64,000 bases of DNA from Pelomonas paludis (GTDB taxonomy: Bacteria > Pseudomonadota > Gammaproteobacteria > Burkholderiales > Burkholderiaceae_C). The number at the start of each line of letters is the position of its first letter. The first letter of the stretch is position 1. Both the position numbers and the translations under genes were made by a program. Below the pieces are notes generated by a model. It made no database searches. It was not told the origin of the DNA and worked only from the letters and a program-made list of their open reading frames with translations. Below are positions 41,525 through 55,598 of the stretch, one piece after another. Location of the stretch: contig NZ_JBDPZD010000002.1 in assembly GCF_039872745.1 (NCBI RefSeq), positions 496,001 through 560,000 of the forward strand, in the 5' to 3' direction.

Positions 41525-42853
41525 CTATTGAAGCGTGGCAGCCAGGCGCTCGGCCTGGCGCTTGGCCACCTCGGCTTCGGCGGCCTCGACCATCACCCGC
41601 ACCAAGGGCTCAGTGCCGGAGGCGCGGATCAACACCCGCCCCCGGTCGCCTAGCTCGGCCGTCACCGCAGCCTGGGTGTCGGACAGCGCGGTGTTGGTCT
41701 TCCAGTCCTGCCCGGGCTGCAGGCGCACATTGATCAGGGTCTGCGGGAAGAGGCTGACGCCGTCCAGCTGCTCGGCGATGCTGCGCCCGGTGCGGCAGAC
41801 CGACTGCAGCACCAGCAGGCTGCTGACGATGCCGTCGCCGGTGGTGTGCTTGTCGAGGGCCAGCAGGTGGCCCGAGCCTTCGCCACCCAGCTGCCAGCCG
41901 CGCGCGGCCAGCTCTTCGAGCACGTAGCGATCGCCCACCTTGGCGCGGACGAAATCCACCCCGCGTGACTTGAGCGCCAGCTCGACCGCCATATTGGTCA
42001 TCAAGGTGCCTACGGCGCCGGGCACGGCGAGGCCCTGGCCCAGGCGGTCGTGCACCATCACGTAGAGCAGTTCATCGCCGTTGTAGAGGCGGCCGGCTGC
42101 GTCCACCAGTTGCAGGCGGTCGGCATCGCCGTCAAGCGCCACGCCGTAGTCGGCACCGTGCTCCTTGACCGCCGCAACCAGCGCAGCCGGCGCGGTGGCG
42201 CCGAAGCCCTTGTTGATGTTGTAGCCATCGGGCTTGCAGCCGATGGGGATGACCTCGGCACCCAGCTCATGGAAGACGTCCGGTGCCACGTGGTAGCCCG
42301 CGCCGTGCGCGGCGTCCACCACGATCTTGAGCCCGCGCAGCGTCAGGTCGGAGCCGAAGCAGTTCTTGCAGAACTCGATGTAGCGGCCCCGCGCGTCTTC
42401 CAGCCGGCGGGCGCGGCCCAGGCTGGCGGAATCGACCCAGGCTGGCGGCTCGTCCAGCGCCTGCTCCACGGCCAGCTCCCAGGCATCGGGCAGCTTCTCA
42501 CCCTTGTCAGAGAAGAACTTGATGCCGTTGTCCGGGTAGGCGTTGTGCGAGGCGCTGATGACCACGCCGAGGTCCAGCCGCAGCGCGCGGGTCAGGTAGG
42601 CCACACCCGGGGTGGGCAGCGGGCCGGTGAGCAGCACATTGACGCCCGCCGAGGCAAAACCGGCCTCCAGGGCCGACTCGATCATGTAGCCAGAAATGCG
42701 CGTGTCCTTGCCAATCAGCACCGTCGGATGTTCGCGGTCACGGCGCAGCACGCGGCCCACCGCATGGCCGAGGCGCAGCATGAAGTCCGGCGTGATGGGC
42801 GACTGGCCCACCGTGCCACGGATGCCATCGGTCCCGAAGAATTTGCGGCTCAT
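41525..42853 (-). CDS. glmM: phosphoglucosamine mutase
   Basis: GlmM converts glucosamine-6-phosphate to glucosamine-1-phosphate for UDP-GlcNAc, murein and lipid A synthesis. The 442-aa protein has catalytic Ser102 in VISASHNAYPDNG, the metal site DGDADR, the sugar loop GEGSGH and phosphate loop RASGTEPLVRVM. Length is normal. It lies 15 bp after folP, the usual order ftsH-folP-glmM. Confidence 0.96.
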   Translation of the reverse strand: MSRKFFGTDGIRGTVGQSPITPDFMLRLGHAVGRVLRRDREHPTVLIGKDTRISGYMIESALEAGFASAGVNVLLTGPLPTPGVAYLTRALRLDLGVVISASHNAYPDNGIKFFSDKGEKLPDAWELAVEQALDEPPAWVDSASLGRARRLEDARGRYIEFCKNCFGSDLTLRGLKIVVDAAHGAGYHVAPDVFHELGAEVIPIGCKPDGYNINKGFGATAPAALVAAVKEHGADYGVALDGDADRLQLVDAAGRLYNGDELLYVMVHDRLGQGLAVPGAVGTLMTNMAVELALKSRGVDFVRAKVGDRYVLEELAARGWQLGGEGSGHLLALDKHTTGDGIVSSLLVLQSVCRTGRSIAEQLDGVSLFPQTLINVRLQPGQDWKTNTALSDTQAAVTAELGDRGRVLIRASGTEPLVRVMVEAAEAEVAKRQAERLAATLQ

Positions 42854-42868
42854 TGAGCAGGCCTCTGA

Positions 42869-43711
42869 TCAGATCTGATTGGGGCCGGCATTGTCGCTGA
42901 CGGCTTGCCACACTTTGAGCGCATCCACGGTGGCCGCGACATCGTGCACACGCAGGATGTGCGCGCCGTGCTGGACGGCCTTGAGCGCCGCCGCCAGGCT
43001 GGCCGGCAGGCGCTCGGTCACCGCACGGCCGGTGATCTCGCCCAGGGTCCGCTTGCGCGACCAGCCCACCAGCAAGGGGTGGCCGAGCGTGGCAAGTTCA
43101 GCCTGCCGGGCCAGCAGGCGCAGGTTCTGCTCGTGGGTCTTGGCAAAGCCGTAGCCGGGGTCGATGGACACCCGCTCGGCCGCCACGCCGGCAGCGCGCA
43201 CCGCGTCGGCCCGCTCACGCAGGAAGGCGGCCACCTCGCCAACGACGTCGACGTACTCTGCGAGCTGGGCCATGGTGGCGGGCTCGCCCTTCATGTGCAT
43301 CAGGCAGACACCGACCTCACTGCCGGCCACCACGTCCACCGCGCCGGGCGCCTGCAGGGCCTGGATGTCGTTGACCACGTCCACGCCCAGTTCGATGGCA
43401 CGCCGCATGACCTCGGGCTTGCAGGTGTCCACAGACACGGGCACACCCAGCTGCAGGCTGGCGCGCAGCACGGGCTCGATGCGCGCCCACTCGGCCTCGG
43501 CCTCGACACGCGGTGCACCGGGGCGGCTGGATTCACCGCCGATGTCGAGCAGATCGGCGCCCTCGGCGACCAGGCGCTCGGCATGAGCAATGGCCTCACG
43601 CGCGGCCGCAAACTGGCCGCCGTCCGAGAAGGAGTCGGGCGTGACGTTGACGATGCCCATCACGCGCGGGCGGCTGAGGTCGAGGCGGAAGCGGCGGGTC
43701 TGCCAGTGCAT
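42869..43711 (-). CDS. folP: dihydropteroate synthase
   Basis: FolP joins p-aminobenzoate to pterin pyrophosphate in folate synthesis and is the sulfonamide target. The 280-aa TIM-barrel protein has VMGIVNVTPDSFSDGGQF, DIGGESSRPGAP and the pABA-binding VGWSRKRTLGEITG. The start at 43711 gives MHWQTRRFRLDLSRP. It is separated from ftsH by a terminator, so it probably has its own promoter or relies on read-through. Confidence 0.96.
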   Translation of the reverse strand: MHWQTRRFRLDLSRPRVMGIVNVTPDSFSDGGQFAAAREAIAHAERLVAEGADLLDIGGESSRPGAPRVEAEAEWARIEPVLRASLQLGVPVSVDTCKPEVMRRAIELGVDVVNDIQALQAPGAVDVVAGSEVGVCLMHMKGEPATMAQLAEYVDVVGEVAAFLRERADAVRAAGVAAERVSIDPGYGFAKTHEQNLRLLARQAELATLGHPLLVGWSRKRTLGEITGRAVTERLPASLAAALKAVQHGAHILRVHDVAATVDALKVWQAVSDNAGPNQI

Positions 43712-43724
43712 GGGGCCGGGATGG

Positions 43725-43750
43725 AAAAAGGCCCGATCAGATCGGGCCTT
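43725..43750 (-). terminator. Rho-independent terminator after ftsH
   Basis: AAGGCCCGAT (43728-43737) pairs perfectly with ATCGGGCCTT (43741-43750) around CAG, followed on the minus strand by five T. It lies 18 bp after the ftsH stop. Confidence 0.9.
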
Positions 43751-43767
43751 GGTGGGGTCAGCGTCGG

Positions 43768-45672
<1,905 letters not shown>

Positions 45673-45785
45673 AGGGACTCCTGGGTCAGGCGGCACCGGC
45701 CAGCGACTGGCAAGGGGTTCCCCCCGATTGCTGACCGTGCGGCGCACATGGGGGCGATTTTAGGAGAGTCAAGCTGCAAGCCGAC

Positions 45786-46457
45786 TTACGGCTTCTTGCC
45801 CACACCAACGAGAAAGGTTTCTGCCGAGCGATCGCGTGACGCTTTTGGCTTCACGGCCTTGACCTTGCGGAAGTTGGCCTTGAAGAGTTCAACCAGCTGG
45901 CTGTACCCCTCACCATGGAAAACCTTGGCCACCAGCGCCCCGTCGGGCTTGAGGTGCTGGCGCGAGAAGTCCACCGCCAGCTCGACGAGATTGGAGATGC
46001 GCGCAGCATCGGTGGAGGCGATGCCCGAGAGGTTGGGCGCCATGTCAGACACCACCACATCGACCGGGCGGCTGGCCAGCGCGGCCTCCAACTGGGCATA
46101 CACGGCGGCATCCTGAAAGTCGCCCTGGATGAAGTGCACGCCCTCGATGGGCTCGAAGTCCAGCAGGTCCAGCGCAATGATGGTGCCATTGAGCTGCCCC
46201 ACGGCCGCCCCGCCCTGGCCCGCCTCCTTGGGCGCGAAGCGGCGGCGCAGGTACTGGCTCCAGGCGCCCGGGGTGGCGCCCAGGTCCACCACCACCTGCC
46301 CAGGGCGGATCAGCTTCAGTTCCTCGTCGATCTCCTTGAGCTTGTAGGCGGCGCGGGACCGGTAGCCGTCCTTCTGCGCCTGCTGCACATAGGGGTCCGA
46401 CACATGGTTGTTCAGCCATGCCTTGTTGAGCTTCTTGCTCTTGGTCTGTGTCTTCAT
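45786..46457 (-). CDS. rlmE: 23S rRNA 2'-O-ribose methyltransferase RlmE (FtsJ)
   Basis: RlmE methylates U2552 of 23S rRNA in the A-loop, a late step of 50S assembly. The 223-aa protein has SRAAYKLKEID with catalytic Lys39, VVDLGATPGAWSQYL (SAM site), VVVSDMAPNLSG and LVAKVFHGEGY. Length is slightly above the E. coli protein. Its ATG is only 14 bp from that of divergent yhbY. Confidence 0.96.
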   Translation of the reverse strand: MKTQTKSKKLNKAWLNNHVSDPYVQQAQKDGYRSRAAYKLKEIDEELKLIRPGQVVVDLGATPGAWSQYLRRRFAPKEAGQGGAAVGQLNGTIIALDLLDFEPIEGVHFIQGDFQDAAVYAQLEAALASRPVDVVVSDMAPNLSGIASTDAARISNLVELAVDFSRQHLKPDGALVAKVFHGEGYSQLVELFKANFRKVKAVKPKASRDRSAETFLVGVGKKP

Positions 46458-46459
46458 TC

Positions 46460-46465
46460 GATAAT
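46460..46465 (+). promoter_or_regulatory. -10 box of yhbY
   Basis: GATAAT lies 6 bp before the yhbY ATG, so transcription would start at about the first base of the codon (leaderless). TTGCTC at 46435-46440 is a poor -35 with a 19-bp spacer inside the rlmE coding region. Confidence 0.5.
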
Positions 46466-46471
46466 CCCGAC

Positions 46472-46945
46472 ATGCCTGCAATCATTCTGACCCCTGCCGA
46501 GCGCAAGGAACAACGCGCCGCTGCCCATCACCTCGACCCCGTCGTGATGGTCGGTGGAGACGGCCTGACGCCCGCCGTGGTCAAGGAAACCGACGCCGCC
46601 CTCAAGGCCCATGGCCTGATCAAGGTGCGTGTCTTCAGCGACGACCGCACGGCCCGCGAGGCCATGCTGGGCCAGCTGTGCGACGAGCTGTCGGCCGCGC
46701 CCATCCAGCACATCGGCAAGCTGCTGGTGCTGTGGCGCCCGCTGCCGCCCAAGGCCAAGGCCGAGCGCGAGGACGCCATGCCCGGGCCGCGCGTGGTCAA
46801 GATCGTCAAGTTCGCCAAGAACGGCAACAGCCGCCCCACCATCAAGAAGCTCAAGGTCTTTGGCAATGAGCGCGTGACGGCCGGCGGCGAGGTCAAGCGC
46901 GCCAAGCCGCGCCAAGGCAGCGTCAAGAAGCAGCGCCAGGACTGA
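46472..46945 (+). CDS. yhbY: YhbY family RNA-binding protein (CRM domain)
   Basis: This 157-aa protein has the CRM domain: LTPAERKEQRAAAHHLDPVV, VGGDGLTPAVVKETDAALKA and LIKVRVFSDDRTAREAMLGQ. IGKLLVLWRP closes the domain near residue 99. YhbY binds pre-50S particles and assists ribosome assembly, consistent with its position beside rlmE. The C-terminal 60 residues are Lys/Arg-rich and probably disordered. It lacks a Shine-Dalgarno and appears leaderless. Its 3' end overlaps the DUF4149 gene by 23 bp. Confidence 0.92.
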   Translation: MPAIILTPAERKEQRAAAHHLDPVVMVGGDGLTPAVVKETDAALKAHGLIKVRVFSDDRTAREAMLGQLCDELSAAPIQHIGKLLVLWRPLPPKAKAEREDAMPGPRVVKIVKFAKNGNSRPTIKKLKVFGNERVTAGGEVKRAKPRQGSVKKQRQD

Positions 46946-47381
46946 GCCGGCTCACCAGGCGCCAAGCCAGGGCCAGCACCGCCAGGCCCTTGAGCCCAAA
47001 GAAACCGAGCGAGACCCCGTGCAGCGCCGCAAAGCTGGCGATGCCCGTGCCCGCGCGCGCCTGGGCCATGAGGGGCTGCAAGCCGTAGTAGCCGGCCACG
47101 GTGCAAAAGAGCGCTGCGGCGGGCAGCAGCAGTTCGGCCGACAGGGCCGGCACGGGCTGGCCCGCGTCCAGGGCATCACGGGCATGCCGCCGCTCAAAGA
47201 GGATTGCCAAAAGCGCGGCAGCCAGGCTCACCTCGGCCTCGACGCTGAACAGCCGGCCCACGTAGAGGCCCGCCACCGTGCGCTCCAGCACCGCAAAGGC
47301 ACTGGGTGCCGCCGCCAGGGCGACGCACAGCAAAAAGCCGCCCCATAGGGCGGCCAGCAGGGCATGGAGCTTGGGGCGCAT
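46923..47381 (-). CDS. DUF4149 membrane protein
   Basis: This 152-aa protein has four predicted helices (about 4-26, 45-62, 83-105 and 122-145). LYVGRLFSVEAEVSLAAALL and the region to GTGIASFAALHGVSLGFFGL match DUF4149. Function is unknown. It is found next to greA in many betaproteobacteria, and here its ATG overlaps the greA stop (TGATG). It is convergent with yhbY. Confidence 0.82.
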   Translation of the reverse strand: MRPKLHALLAALWGGFLLCVALAAAPSAFAVLERTVAGLYVGRLFSVEAEVSLAAALLAILFERRHARDALDAGQPVPALSAELLLPAAALFCTVAGYYGLQPLMAQARAGTGIASFAALHGVSLGFFGLKGLAVLALAWRLVSRLSPGAAS

Positions 47382-47857
47382 CACTCGTAGCGCACGCCCA
47401 TGACCTCGTAGCGGCGCACGCCGCCGGGCGCTTGCACCTCGGCCGCATCACCCACCGACTTGCCGATCAAGGCCCGCGCGATGGGTGAACCGATGGAGAT
47501 GCGACCTTCCTTGATGTCGGCCTCGTCCTCACCCACGATCTGGTAGGTCACGGCATTGCCGCTGTCCTCGTCTTCCAGGTCCACGGTGGAGCCAAACACG
47601 ATGCGGCCGCCAGCGTCCAGTTGGCTGGGGTCGATGATCTGCGCGGCCGCCAGCTTGCCCTCGATTTCGAGGATGCGGCCCTCGATGAAGCCTTGCTTGT
47701 CCTTGGCCGCGTCGTACTCGGCGTTCTCGGACAGGTCGCCCTGCGCTCGCGCCTCGGCGATGGCGTTGATGACGGCATGCCGCTCGACGGTCTTGAGGCG
47801 GTGCAGCTCTTCCTTGAGCTTCTCGGCGCCGCGCTTGGTGATGGGAATCGTCGACAT
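47381..47857 (-). CDS. greA: transcription elongation factor GreA
   Basis: This 158-aa factor rescues backtracked RNA polymerase by stimulating RNA cleavage. The N-terminal coiled coil has the acidic tip in GDLSENAEYDAAKDKQ (catalytic Asp/Glu pair), and the C-terminal FKBP-like domain has GRISIGSPIARALIGKSVGD. ATG 47857 gives MSTIPITKRGAEKL; the frame extends three codons upstream. It follows carB, probably as a separate unit after the carAB terminator. Confidence 0.97.
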   Translation of the reverse strand: MSTIPITKRGAEKLKEELHRLKTVERHAVINAIAEARAQGDLSENAEYDAAKDKQGFIEGRILEIEGKLAAAQIIDPSQLDAGGRIVFGSTVDLEDEDSGNAVTYQIVGEDEADIKEGRISIGSPIARALIGKSVGDAAEVQAPGGVRRYEVMGVRYE

Positions 47858-47877
47858 ATCTAGCAATCTCTGAGGAC

Positions 47878-47920
47878 AAAAAGAAGCCGCCGCCAGCGGC
47901 CCGCAGTGGGCAGCGGCGGC
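47878..47920 (-). terminator. Rho-independent terminator after carAB
   Basis: GCCGCCGC (47886-47893) pairs with GCGGCGGC (47913-47920), with extra pairing inside the loop. On the minus strand the stem is followed by TTCTTTTTG. It lies 46 bp after the carB stop and just before greA. Confidence 0.8.
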
Positions 47921-47965
47921 GGAGTCAGTGCGGTAAATCTTAAACGCGAAGCGCGAGGCTCTGAC

Positions 47966-51241
<3,276 letters not shown>

Positions 51242-51256
51242 GGGGGTCTGTGCGGT

Positions 51257-52426
51257 TCAGGCCTTGGCCGCATTGGCCATCAGGCCGATGAAGCGGTCGA
51301 ACAGGTAGGCGATGTCGTGCGGGCCGGGGCTGGCTTCGGGGTGGCCCTGGAAGCTGAAAGCCGGCTTGTCGGTGCGGGCGATGCCTTGCAGCGTGCCGTC
51401 GAACAGGCTGACGTGCGTGGGCCGCAGCGTGGCCGGCAGGCTGGCTTGGTCCACCGCAAAGCCGTGGTTCTGGCTGGTGATGCCGACGCGGCCCGAGTCG
51501 AGGTCCTTGACCGGGTGGTTGGCACCGTGGTGGCCAAACTTCATCTTGAAGGTCTTGGCGCCGCTGGCCAGCGCCAGGATCTGGTGGCCGAGGCAGATGC
51601 CGAAGGTCGGGATGCCCGAGTCGATGAGTTCGCGCGTGGCAGCGATGGCGTAGTCGCAAGGCTCCGGGTCGCCAGGGCCGTTGGACAGAAAGACGCCATC
51701 GGGCTTGAGCGCCAGCACTTCGCTAGCCGGGGTCTTCGCCGGCACAACGGTGACCTTGCAGCCGCGCGAGGCGAGCATGCGCAGGATGTTGTTCTTGACA
51801 CCGAAGTCGTAGGCCACGACATGGAAGCGCGGGGCGGTCTGCTCGCCATAGCCGGCGCCCAGCTGCCATTCGGTCTGGGTCCAGACTTCGGCCTTGTCAC
51901 GTGTCACGACCTGGGCCAGGTCCTGCCCGGCCATCGAGGGCGCCGCCTTGGCGGCGGCCAGCGCGCGGTCGATGTGGGCCTGGGTGATGGCTTCGCCATC
52001 GGCCAGGGCCAGGATGCAGCCGTTTTGCGCGCCGGTGGTGCGCAGGATGCGGGTCAGGCGGCGGGTGTCGAGGCCGGCAATGGCCACGGTGTTCTCGTCG
52101 CGCAGGTACTGGTCGAGCGTGCGGCCCGAGCGGAAGTTCGAGGCCCGCACCGGCAGGTCCTTGATGATCAGGCCGGCGGCATGCACGCGGGTCGCCTCGA
52201 CGTCCTCGCCGCTCACGCCATAGCTACCAATGTGCGGGTAGGTCAGGGTGACGATCTGGCGGCAGTAGCTGGGGTCGGTCAGGATTTCCTGATAGCCGGT
52301 CAGCGCGGTGTTGAACACCACCTCGCCCACCGTCTGGCCGCGGGCTCCGACGGCCACCCCTTGAAAGACGGTGCCATCGGCCAAGGCCAGGATCGCTTGA
52401 GGGGGGTTCAGCAGGTCGGCCAGCAC
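51257..52426 (-). CDS. carA: carbamoyl-phosphate synthase small subunit
   Basis: This 389-aa glutaminase subunit feeds ammonia to CarB. The N-terminal domain has ALADGTVFQGVAVGARGQTV and TGYQEILTDPSY. The class I glutamine amidotransferase domain has the nucleophile in FGICLGHQIL and the His-Glu pair in FQGHPEASPGP. GTG 52426 has GGAG 6 bp upstream. A TATACT (minus strand, plus coordinates 52552-52557) is a possible -10 box; no -35 is evident. Confidence 0.96.
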   Translation of the reverse strand: MLADLLNPPQAILALADGTVFQGVAVGARGQTVGEVVFNTALTGYQEILTDPSYCRQIVTLTYPHIGSYGVSGEDVEATRVHAAGLIIKDLPVRASNFRSGRTLDQYLRDENTVAIAGLDTRRLTRILRTTGAQNGCILALADGEAITQAHIDRALAAAKAAPSMAGQDLAQVVTRDKAEVWTQTEWQLGAGYGEQTAPRFHVVAYDFGVKNNILRMLASRGCKVTVVPAKTPASEVLALKPDGVFLSNGPGDPEPCDYAIAATRELIDSGIPTFGICLGHQILALASGAKTFKMKFGHHGANHPVKDLDSGRVGITSQNHGFAVDQASLPATLRPTHVSLFDGTLQGIARTDKPAFSFQGHPEASPGPHDIAYLFDRFIGLMANAAKA

Positions 52427-52624
52427 AAAGGTCTCCGCAGTTGGCGCGCTCGCCCGGCCGAGCCGCGCGCAACAGCGTCACGCAGCATCGACATGAGGAA
52501 ACCGAAGGGGGTTGGCGTCCGGGGCGGCGAGGGGTTCAGGTAAACCCATCGAGTATAGCCGGCCGGGGTTTTCCCGAGCCAGCCGGAGTCCCCCCGAAGC
52601 CTGCGTGGAAACGCAAGCCTGCGA

Positions 52625-53026
52625 TCACAAAGCCGCAATGCCGGCGCGCGCGATGGCGGCGTCGTCACTGGACTTCACGCCGCTCACGCCCACGGCGCCG
52701 ATGCACTGGCCGTCCACCAGGATGGGCACGCCGCCCTCCAGCATGCCCTGCACGGCCGGCGCCGACAGAAAGGCCACGCGGCCCTGGTTGATGATGTCCT
52801 CAAAGGCTTTGGACTCGCGGCGCCCCAGGGCCGACGAATGGGCCTTGGCCGGGGCAATCTGCGCGGTCAGCGGCGCGGCGCCGTCCAGCCGCGAAAGCGC
52901 CAACAGGTGGCCGCCGTCGTCAACGATGGCGATGCTCACCGCCCAGGCATTGGCCTGCGCCTCGGCTTCGGCGGCGGCCAGGATGCGTTTGACATCGTCG
53001 TGCGTGAGAAATGGCTTGGTCTTCAT
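52625..53026 (-). CDS. GlcG/HbpS family heme-binding-like protein
   Basis: This 133-aa protein has the GlcG/HbpS fold: LTHDDVKRILAAAEAEAQAN, VSIAIVDDGGHLLALSRLDG and the C-terminal GGVPILVDGQCIGAVGVSG. HbpS of Streptomyces is an extracellular heme-binding redox sensor, and GlcG of E. coli lies in the glycolate operon. The role here is unknown and no signal peptide is seen. ATG 53026 gives MKTKPFLTH; the upstream reading overlaps the divergent promoter region. Confidence 0.85.
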   Translation of the reverse strand: MKTKPFLTHDDVKRILAAAEAEAQANAWAVSIAIVDDGGHLLALSRLDGAAPLTAQIAPAKAHSSALGRRESKAFEDIINQGRVAFLSAPAVQGMLEGGVPILVDGQCIGAVGVSGVKSSDDAAIARAGIAAL

Positions 53027-53119
53027 GGTCTTGAAAATGGAGTTGGTTGGCACCAGATTGTGGTCATTCGGAGTCCCTAGAATCCGTCGCATTCCAGTTT
53101 CCCTTGATCGGAGGTTGCC

Positions 53120-53809
53120 ATGAATGACACCCTGCAGACCCCTTATGCCTACGGCACCGCCATCGCTGCGGACCGGCAGCGCGTGCTTCGCAACACCTAC
53201 TGGCTGCTCGCCCTGTCCCTGGTGCCCACGGTGCTGGGCGCCTGGGTCGGGGTTTCGACCGGCATCCTGGCCAAGATGGGCTTCGGGTTCAGCACCCTGC
53301 TGTTCTTCGTCGGCGCCTTCGGCCTGATGTTCGTGATTGAGCGCACCAAGAACAGCAGCATGGGCGTCGTGGCCCTGCTGGGCTTCACCTTCTTCATGGG
53401 CCTGATGCTGTCGCGGCTGATCGCCCAGGTGCTGGGCCTGCGCAACGGGTCGAGCCTGATCATGACGGCCTTTGGCGGCACAGCGGCGATCTTCTTCGCC
53501 ATGGCCAGCCTCTCGACCATCATCAAGCGCGACCTGTCCAGCATGGGCAAGTTCCTGTTCGTGGGCGCGCTGGTTGTGATGATTGCCGGCATCGTCAACA
53601 TGTTCCTGCAGTCCTCCGCCCTGATGCTGACCGTGCTGGTGCTGTGCCTGGGCATCTTCTCGGCCTTCATGCTCTATGACATCAAGCGCGTGGTGGACGG
53701 CGGCGAGACCAACTACATCAGCGCCACGTTGAACATCTACCTGGACCTCTACAACGTGTTCCAGAGCCTGCTGTCCTTGCTGGGCATCTTTGGCGGCGAG
53801 CGCGACTGA
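53120..53809 (+). CDS. Bax inhibitor-1 / YccA-like membrane protein
   Basis: This 229-aa protein has seven predicted helices after a 30-residue cytoplasmic N-terminus. TFFMGLMLSRLIAQVLGLRN and the end NIYLDLYNVFQSLLSLLGIF are diagnostic of the BI-1/YccA family. E. coli YccA interacts with FtsH and inhibits degradation of membrane proteins; other members are calcium leak channels. Which applies here is not known. A GGAGG lies 8 bp before the ATG. TAGAAT at 53078-53083 is a possible -10 box. Confidence 0.92.
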   Translation: MNDTLQTPYAYGTAIAADRQRVLRNTYWLLALSLVPTVLGAWVGVSTGILAKMGFGFSTLLFFVGAFGLMFVIERTKNSSMGVVALLGFTFFMGLMLSRLIAQVLGLRNGSSLIMTAFGGTAAIFFAMASLSTIIKRDLSSMGKFLFVGALVVMIAGIVNMFLQSSALMLTVLVLCLGIFSAFMLYDIKRVVDGGETNYISATLNIYLDLYNVFQSLLSLLGIFGGERD

Positions 53810-53829
53810 ACCCCTGCCTCAGCACCAAC

Positions 53830-53858
53830 AAAAAGGCGGCCCTCGGGCCGCCTTTTTT
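53830..53858. terminator. bidirectional Rho-independent terminator
   Basis: GGCGGCCC (53835-53842) pairs with GGGCCGCC (53845-53852), flanked by five A on one side and six T on the other. It serves both the convergent BI-1-like and cellulase genes. Confidence 0.9.
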
Positions 53859-53874
53859 CATGGCTGGGGGGTGA

Positions 53875-55398
53875 TCAGTTCTTGGACCCCGCCTTGTAGT
53901 TGCGCAGCACGACAGGTGCGCTCAGCTCCACCGCCTCGGCCAGGTGCCCCAGTTGCACCGACACCGAGGTCGTGCCCTCGGCAAAGCTCTCGGTCGCCTT
54001 GCCCTGGATGACCAGGGCCTCGAACTTGGTGGTGAGGGTCAGCGGCCCCGAGATGACGCTGGTGTAGGGCGCACTGGCCAGTTGGATCGAGGCGTTGACC
54101 GTGGCCGTTGCCTGGGGGTCACTGCTGACCAGCCGGCCAAACACCAGGACCTGGAGACGGTCGCCATTGCGGATGGCGCCTTTGATGGGCGCCAGCGCGC
54201 CAACGTCCCAGGCGTTGGGCATCCGCTCCTGCACCTTGACCCGCAGGCAGCGATTGCCCATGGCCTCGCAGGGCACCTTTTCGTTGGTCTGCTTGGTGCC
54301 GTAGACGCCCCAAGCGGCGGCGTCTGGCGTGTTGATCATGGCGTCCTGGACAGGGTCACGCGGGGCGGCCGGTGCAGCCGCGACCGGTGCTGGCGCCGGC
54401 GCCGACATCAGCGCGTCCAAGATGGGCTTGACCCAGCCATCGGCCTTCATGTCCCAGACGACGAAGTCCGAATCGAACTGCCAGTAGCTCCAGCCAAAGC
54501 CGCGCGCCTCGGCGGCCCGTGCAACGGCAGCCGTCCAGACCGCGCGCAGCGGCATCCCTGCGGATTCCAACGCCCCGAACTCGCCCAGCAGGATCGGGCG
54601 GCCATGCTTGTCGGCCCAGGCTTTGACCTTGTCGAAGTCGGCCTTGAGCCGGTCGTGGTCGGCCTGGGTGCCCCAGGTGATGCCCTTGAGGTTCTTGAAT
54701 TCCGGCGTCCAGTGCGCGCCCTGGTGGGTGAACTCCATCGGGGTGTAGTAGTGGAAGGTGACCACCAGGTTGCGGTCCGCCTCCGGCAGCTTCAGCGTGT
54801 CAAGCTCGCCCAGCGAGTTCCAGACCTTGGGCCCGACCACCACGCGCCGTGTTGGGTTGGTCTCGCGGATGATCTGCAGGTTCTCGGCCAGCACCTCGTT
54901 CCAGACGGCATCCATCGCCCGGTTGGGCTCGTTCAGGATCTCGAACACCACCGAGGGCGGCGCCGCGCGCAGACGCTCGGACACCTGGCGCCAGAAGGCC
55001 TTGAGCTTGACGCGGCAGGGCGCAAGGTCTTGCTCCTGCGCGCATTCGTTGAAGTTGTGCTCGTCCACCAGCACCTGCAGGCCGGCCTTGGCGGCCGCAT
55101 CGAGCACGCTGTCCAGCAGCTTCCACCAGGACGCCGACAGCCGGTGCTCGGCATCCATGTGCTCGAAAGCGTGCAGGTTGAGGCGCACGTGGTCGAACCC
55201 GGCGTCCTTCATGGCCTGCAGGTGGCGCAGTTGGAACCGTGCCTGGGCGGGGTCTTTCCAGATCGGGTCGTAGCCCAGCGCGTTCACGCCGCGCTTGAGG
55301 CTGAGGGCGGGCGCCGACTGCGCCAGGGCCGCACTGGTCAAGGCCAGGCCGAGCAGGCAGGCGCCGAGCGCGCGGGAAAAGGCAGTAGGGAGGGACAT
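53875..55398 (-). CDS. secreted GH5 cellulase (endoglucanase) with C-terminal beta domain
   Basis: This 507-aa exported enzyme has a signal peptide (1-27, ending AALAQ), then a family 5 glycoside hydrolase TIM barrel. The acid/base is Glu157 in FEILNEPNRAMD and the nucleophile Glu273 in ILLGEFGALES; the conserved HYYTPMEFTHQGAHW segment lies between them. A Pro/Ala linker (about 331-350) joins a beta-rich C-terminal domain of about 155 residues. That domain resembles a carbohydrate-binding module of the CBM4/9 type, which I cannot assign firmly. It hydrolyses beta-1,4-glucan, or possibly mannan. It could supply external sugars or help make the cell's own cellulose; no bcs gene is nearby. Confidence 0.88.
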   Translation of the reverse strand: MSLPTAFSRALGACLLGLALTSAALAQSAPALSLKRGVNALGYDPIWKDPAQARFQLRHLQAMKDAGFDHVRLNLHAFEHMDAEHRLSASWWKLLDSVLDAAAKAGLQVLVDEHNFNECAQEQDLAPCRVKLKAFWRQVSERLRAAPPSVVFEILNEPNRAMDAVWNEVLAENLQIIRETNPTRRVVVGPKVWNSLGELDTLKLPEADRNLVVTFHYYTPMEFTHQGAHWTPEFKNLKGITWGTQADHDRLKADFDKVKAWADKHGRPILLGEFGALESAGMPLRAVWTAAVARAAEARGFGWSYWQFDSDFVVWDMKADGWVKPILDALMSAPAPAPVAAAPAAPRDPVQDAMINTPDAAAWGVYGTKQTNEKVPCEAMGNRCLRVKVQERMPNAWDVGALAPIKGAIRNGDRLQVLVFGRLVSSDPQATATVNASIQLASAPYTSVISGPLTLTTKFEALVIQGKATESFAEGTTSVSVQLGHLAEAVELSAPVVLRNYKAGSKN

Positions 55399-55472
55399 GG
55401 GCGGCCTCGGGTCTCTTGAGGGTTGGATGACGCGACGGCCCTCAACCCAAGCGAAGGCCGCCAACGCAACAA

Positions 55473-55598
55473 GAACTAAACAGTTCCGTGTTTACCCATT
55501 CTTCCCTAGCTTGAAACCGCATCCATCCCGGGAAAACCTATAGAAGACAGGCTAACGATGGCCTGAGCCTGAAGGCTTCATCAATTCGTTTACTAAAC
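55473..55598. promoter_or_regulatory. AT-rich region with two palindromes upstream of the cellulase gene
   Basis: GAACT-AAAC-AGTTC (55473-55486) and GTTTA-C-TAAAC (55588-55598) lie in a 220-bp AT-richer gap between rlmD and the cellulase gene. They could be operators for carbohydrate control. No regulator gene is adjacent and no known motif is claimed. Confidence 0.3.
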
